A DNA stretch of 64,000 nucleotides from Planctomycetota bacterium (lineage in GTDB: Bacteria; Planctomycetota; UBA11346). The notes beneath the pieces were generated by a model. That model did no database searches and had not been told where the DNA came from. It worked only from the letters and a program-made list of their open reading frames with translations. A program made the position numbers and the translations under genes. Every line of letters begins with the position of its first letter. Position 1 is the stretch's first letter. Below are positions 61,718 through 64,000 of the stretch, one piece after another. The stretch is taken from assembly GCA_014193115.1 (NCBI GenBank), contig BJHQ01000001.1, forward strand, positions 124,001 through 188,000, read 5' to 3'.

Positions 61718-62541
61718 CGCCCGCGCCCGCCGCCAACCGCATCGCCCGCCGGTTCGCCGAGCTGGCGACACAAAAGAAGAAGGCATTCATCGCCTATATT
61801 TGCGCTGGCGATCCCAGCCTCGACGCCACCGTCGAGCTGGTCGTCGGCATGGCGGCCCAGGGTGTCGACATCATCGAGCTCGGCATCCCGTACAGCGATC
61901 CGATGGCCGACGGTCCGGCCAACCAGGCAGCCAGCGAGCGCGCCCTCGCGGCCGGCGCCACGGTGCGCGGCGTGATCGACGCGGTGCGCCGGATCCGCGC
62001 CCGCAGCGACGTGCCGATCCTGGTCTATGCCTATATGAATCCGTTGCTGGCCTATGGCATCGAGCGCTTCGCTGCCGACGCGGTGGCGGCTGGGATCGAC
62101 GGCGTCCTGCCCCTCGATCTGCCGCCCGAGGAGCAGCCCGAGCTGCGCGTCGCTCTGGCCCAGGCGGGCCTGGCGGTCGTGTGTCTGGTGGCGCCCACCA
62201 CCACGCCGGCCCGGCGCACCTATCTGGCTGAACAAAGCCGTGGCTTTTTATACTACGTCTGCCGCCTGGGAGTGACCGGCGAGCGTACCGCGCTGCCCGA
62301 CGACCTCGCCGCCCAGGTCGCCACGCTGAAGGCGGTCGCGATCTGTCCGGTGTGCATCGGCTTCGGCATCTCGACCCCGGAGCAGGCCGCCGACGCCGCT
62401 CGTCACGGCGACGGCGCCATCGTCGGCAGCCATCTGGTGCGGCTGATCGAACGCCATGGCCGCGACCGCGACCTGGTCGACATCGTGTCGCGCCGGGCCG
62501 GTGAACTCGCGGCGGCGGTGCACGCGGTGGGCGGCGCATGA
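61714..62541 (+). CDS. trpA: Tryptophan synthase alpha subunit
   Basis: A 275-aa TIM barrel that cleaves indole-3-glycerol phosphate and passes indole to TrpB. The catalytic acids are Glu55 in [11 protein letters not shown] and Asp66 in [27 protein letters not shown], and [12 protein letters not shown] for the phosphate site are all present. The usual SRxGVTG reads CRLGVTG. The start is GTG 61714, overlapping the trpB stop (GTGA), typical of coupled trpBA. Confidence 0.96.
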
Positions 62542-62552
62542 TCCGCCCCTGG

Positions 62553-62820
62553 CGGGAGCGCCGCAGGAGTGAGCGCGGCAGCGCCGAGCGCTGGCTGGGA
62601 GCGCCGAGCGCCAGCTCGGCAGGGTTGGGTTTCCGTGTTCCGGCCGGCGACGATGTCGGAGTGGGATCACGCCAGGTTTCGCAGGCCGAGCAGGCGCTCG
62701 GCGCTCCCAGGTTTCGGCATCCGGCCGGCGACGGCGTCGGCGTTGGATCACGCCAAGTTTCGCAGGCCGAGCTGGCGCTCGGCGCTGCCAGGTTCGGCGC
62801 TGCCAGGTTCGGCGCTGCTC
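62553..62820. repeat. Family-B palindromes and an 81-bp tandem duplication
   Basis: GGCCGGCGACG starts two units at 62642 and 62723 (period 81). Each runs through GATCACGCCAGGTTTCGCAG and ends in a family-B palindrome (GCCGAGCAGGCGCTCGGCGC and its variant GCCGAGCTGGCGCTCGGCGC). Further family-B copies lie near 62580 and 62600, and a CCAGGTTCGGCGCTG pair lies near 62790-62815. It fills the gap between trpA and tatC. Confidence 0.9.
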
Positions 62821-62824
62821 GCTC

Positions 62825-63679
62825 ATGATCCGGCTGCCCCTCGATGTTCCGATGCCGCTGGGCGATCACCTCGACGAGCTGCGTCGGCTGATCTGGACGC
62901 CGCTGATCGCCTTCGGCGTGCTGTTCGTCGCCGCGTTCAGCCTGCTCCATTGGCTGCGCATGATCTATGTCTGGCCCCTGGCCCGGGGCATCCAGATCGC
63001 CGCTGGCTGGGATCCCGCTGGCGTCGAACGCTGCGGGTTGCCCTCCACCATCGACCCGTGGAACCCTGCCGGGCTGCACCTGCTCGATGTCCTGTCGATC
63101 GGGGAAAGCGTGTGGAATTCGGTCCATCTCGCGACCATGGCGGCGCTCGCCCTGACCTTGCCGATCTTCCTCTGGCAGCTCTGGCGGTTCATCGCCGTCG
63201 GCCTGCACGACAACGAGCGCGCCCTGGGATTTCTGTTGCTGCCGATGGGCGTGATCTTCTTTTACTGTGGCGGCCTGTTCGGCTATCTGGTGGGCATCCC
63301 TTATGCCATCGCCTGGTTCATCTCGTGGTCGGCGGCGGACCCGATCGTCAACGAGATCCGTTTCCGAATGACCGATTATCAGGCCACGTTCTTCAACTGG
63401 ACGCTGATCTTCGGTGGTCTGCTCGACATCCCGTGGGCGATCATGGTCCTGGTCCGGGTGCGGGTCGTGACCGTCGCCTTCCTCGGCCGGCAGCGGCGAT
63501 TCGCGGTGTTCGGCGCGGTGGTTCTCGCCGGGGCCTTGGCCCCAGACGCCATGTCGATGGCCATCGTCGCCCCGCCGCTCTATGCGCTGTTCGAGATCGG
63601 CCTGCTGTTCGCCTGGTTGATCGACTGGGATGCCCGGCGCAAAGCCCGGGCCGTGGCCAGACGGGAAAACGCCGAATGA
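62825..63679 (+). CDS. tatC: Sec-independent translocase subunit TatC
   Basis: A 284-aa six-helix membrane protein, the receptor for twin-arginine signal peptides. The N-terminal MPLGDHLDELRRLIWTPLIA is the TatC signature. The acidic/aromatic second block (IFLWQLWRFIAVGLHDNER) is the F-WQ-W-F--PGL--NER type, with VGL replacing PGL. GVIFFYCGGLFGYLVGIPYA forms helix 3. No tatA or tatB is adjacent. It starts in the repeat border with no clear ribosome-binding site. proB follows 15 bp downstream. Confidence 0.93.
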   Translation: MIRLPLDVPMPLGDHLDELRRLIWTPLIAFGVLFVAAFSLLHWLRMIYVWPLARGIQIAAGWDPAGVERCGLPSTIDPWNPAGLHLLDVLSIGESVWNSVHLATMAALALTLPIFLWQLWRFIAVGLHDNERALGFLLLPMGVIFFYCGGLFGYLVGIPYAIAWFISWSAADPIVNEIRFRMTDYQATFFNWTLIFGGLLDIPWAIMVLVRVRVVTVAFLGRQRRFAVFGAVVLAGALAPDAMSMAIVAPPLYALFEIGLLFAWLIDWDARRKARAVARRENAE

Positions 63680-63694
63680 GCCGATCCGTCTGAC

Positions 63695-64000
63695 ATGACC
63701 CCGCGCAGTGTCGTCCTCAAGATCGGCAGCAACGCCCTGGTCGGCGGCGATGGCCGGATCGATCAGGAATTCCTGGCCTCCTTGGCGGCCCAGGTGGCCG
63801 CGGTGCGGGCTGCCGGCTGGCGGGCGGCGATCGTCACCAGCGGCGCGGTGGCCTCCGGAGTGGCCCGGCTCGGTCTCGACCGCCGGCCGCCCGGGCTGGC
63901 CGAACGCCAGGCCCTGGCCGCCATCGGCCAGATCGGCTTGGTCCACCGCTGGGAATCCGCCCTGGCCGCCCAGGGCGTGGTGGCGGCCCAACTGCTGCTG
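63695..64000 (+). CDS. proB: Glutamate 5-kinase, N-terminal part (runs off the window)
   Basis: 102 codons are visible with no stop. The translation begins MTPRSVVLKIGSNALVGGDG. It goes on to IVTSGAVASGVARLG, then LAERQALAAIGQIGL and AAQLLL, which is the amino-acid-kinase N-terminus of ProB, the first enzyme of proline synthesis. It starts 15 bp after tatC on the same strand, so the two may be co-transcribed. Confidence 0.93.
   Translation, partial: MTPRSVVLKIGSNALVGGDGRIDQEFLASLAAQVAAVRAAGWRAAIVTSGAVASGVARLGLDRRPPGLAERQALAAIGQIGLVHRWESALAAQGVVAAQLLL

Overview
The window comes from a high-GC, Gram-negative chromosome. I infer a member of the PVC superphylum, most likely Planctomycetota or a close relative. 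The grounds are: two long Ser/Thr kinases of planctomycete type; ExbB/ExbD sets; an FGE-sulfatase-like lipoprotein; a giant Calx-beta protein; a MalE-MalF fusion; and intergenic DNA full of short GC-rich palindromes, including CCCTACGGG- and CGCCAAGGCGCC-type elements. No 16S rRNA or other decisive taxonomic marker is present, so the placement is inference.

Layout. 1-10 kb: Ser/Thr kinase, truD, ruvX, fabD, a GAF histidine kinase and two secreted PDZ proteins. 10-19 kb: an LpoB-like lipoprotein, then a translationally coupled three-gene unit (1,922-aa Calx-beta protein, FGE-like lipoprotein, outer-membrane barrel), then nth. 19.6-26 kb: a receiver-dnaK-groES operon, a small membrane protein and ftsK. 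26.7-31.7 kb: a porin, two near-duplicate exbD pairs and one exbB. 31.9-35.8 kb: a carbohydrate-type ABC importer whose binding protein and first permease are one polypeptide. 36-42.5 kb: a lipoprotein, rimO, a GNAT gene, tRNA-Pro next to an array of tRNA-half repeats, a GspF-like protein, a secreted protein and a sugar-nucleotide epimerase. 42.6-52 kb: a PAS histidine kinase with a degenerate receiver, a Ser/Thr kinase with a 550-aa disordered tail, nadA, an HDOD pair, the bpt aminoacyl-transferase and a barrel protein. 52.1-57 kb: a 1,598-aa ScpA fusion. 57.3-64 kb: ilvB-ilvN, trpB-trpA, tatC and the start of proB.

Most genes are housekeeping (amino-acid and NAD biosynthesis, chaperones, DNA repair and segregation, tRNA and ribosome modification, protein export). 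Signalling and envelope genes lie between them. I see no transposase, integrase, phage gene or CRISPR-Cas.

The most unusual features are these. (i) A condensin kleisin, ScpA, appears fused through a repeat-rich linker to a transmembrane segment and a periplasmic domain resembling the N-terminus of alpha-2-macroglobulin. (ii) The linker is built partly from the same palindromes that litter the intergenic DNA, here translated in frame with all spacings multiples of three. (iii) A 164-bp array beside tRNA-Pro carries 48-nt 5' halves of the tRNA. (iv) The Calx-beta giant has a repeated inserted module in half of its domains.
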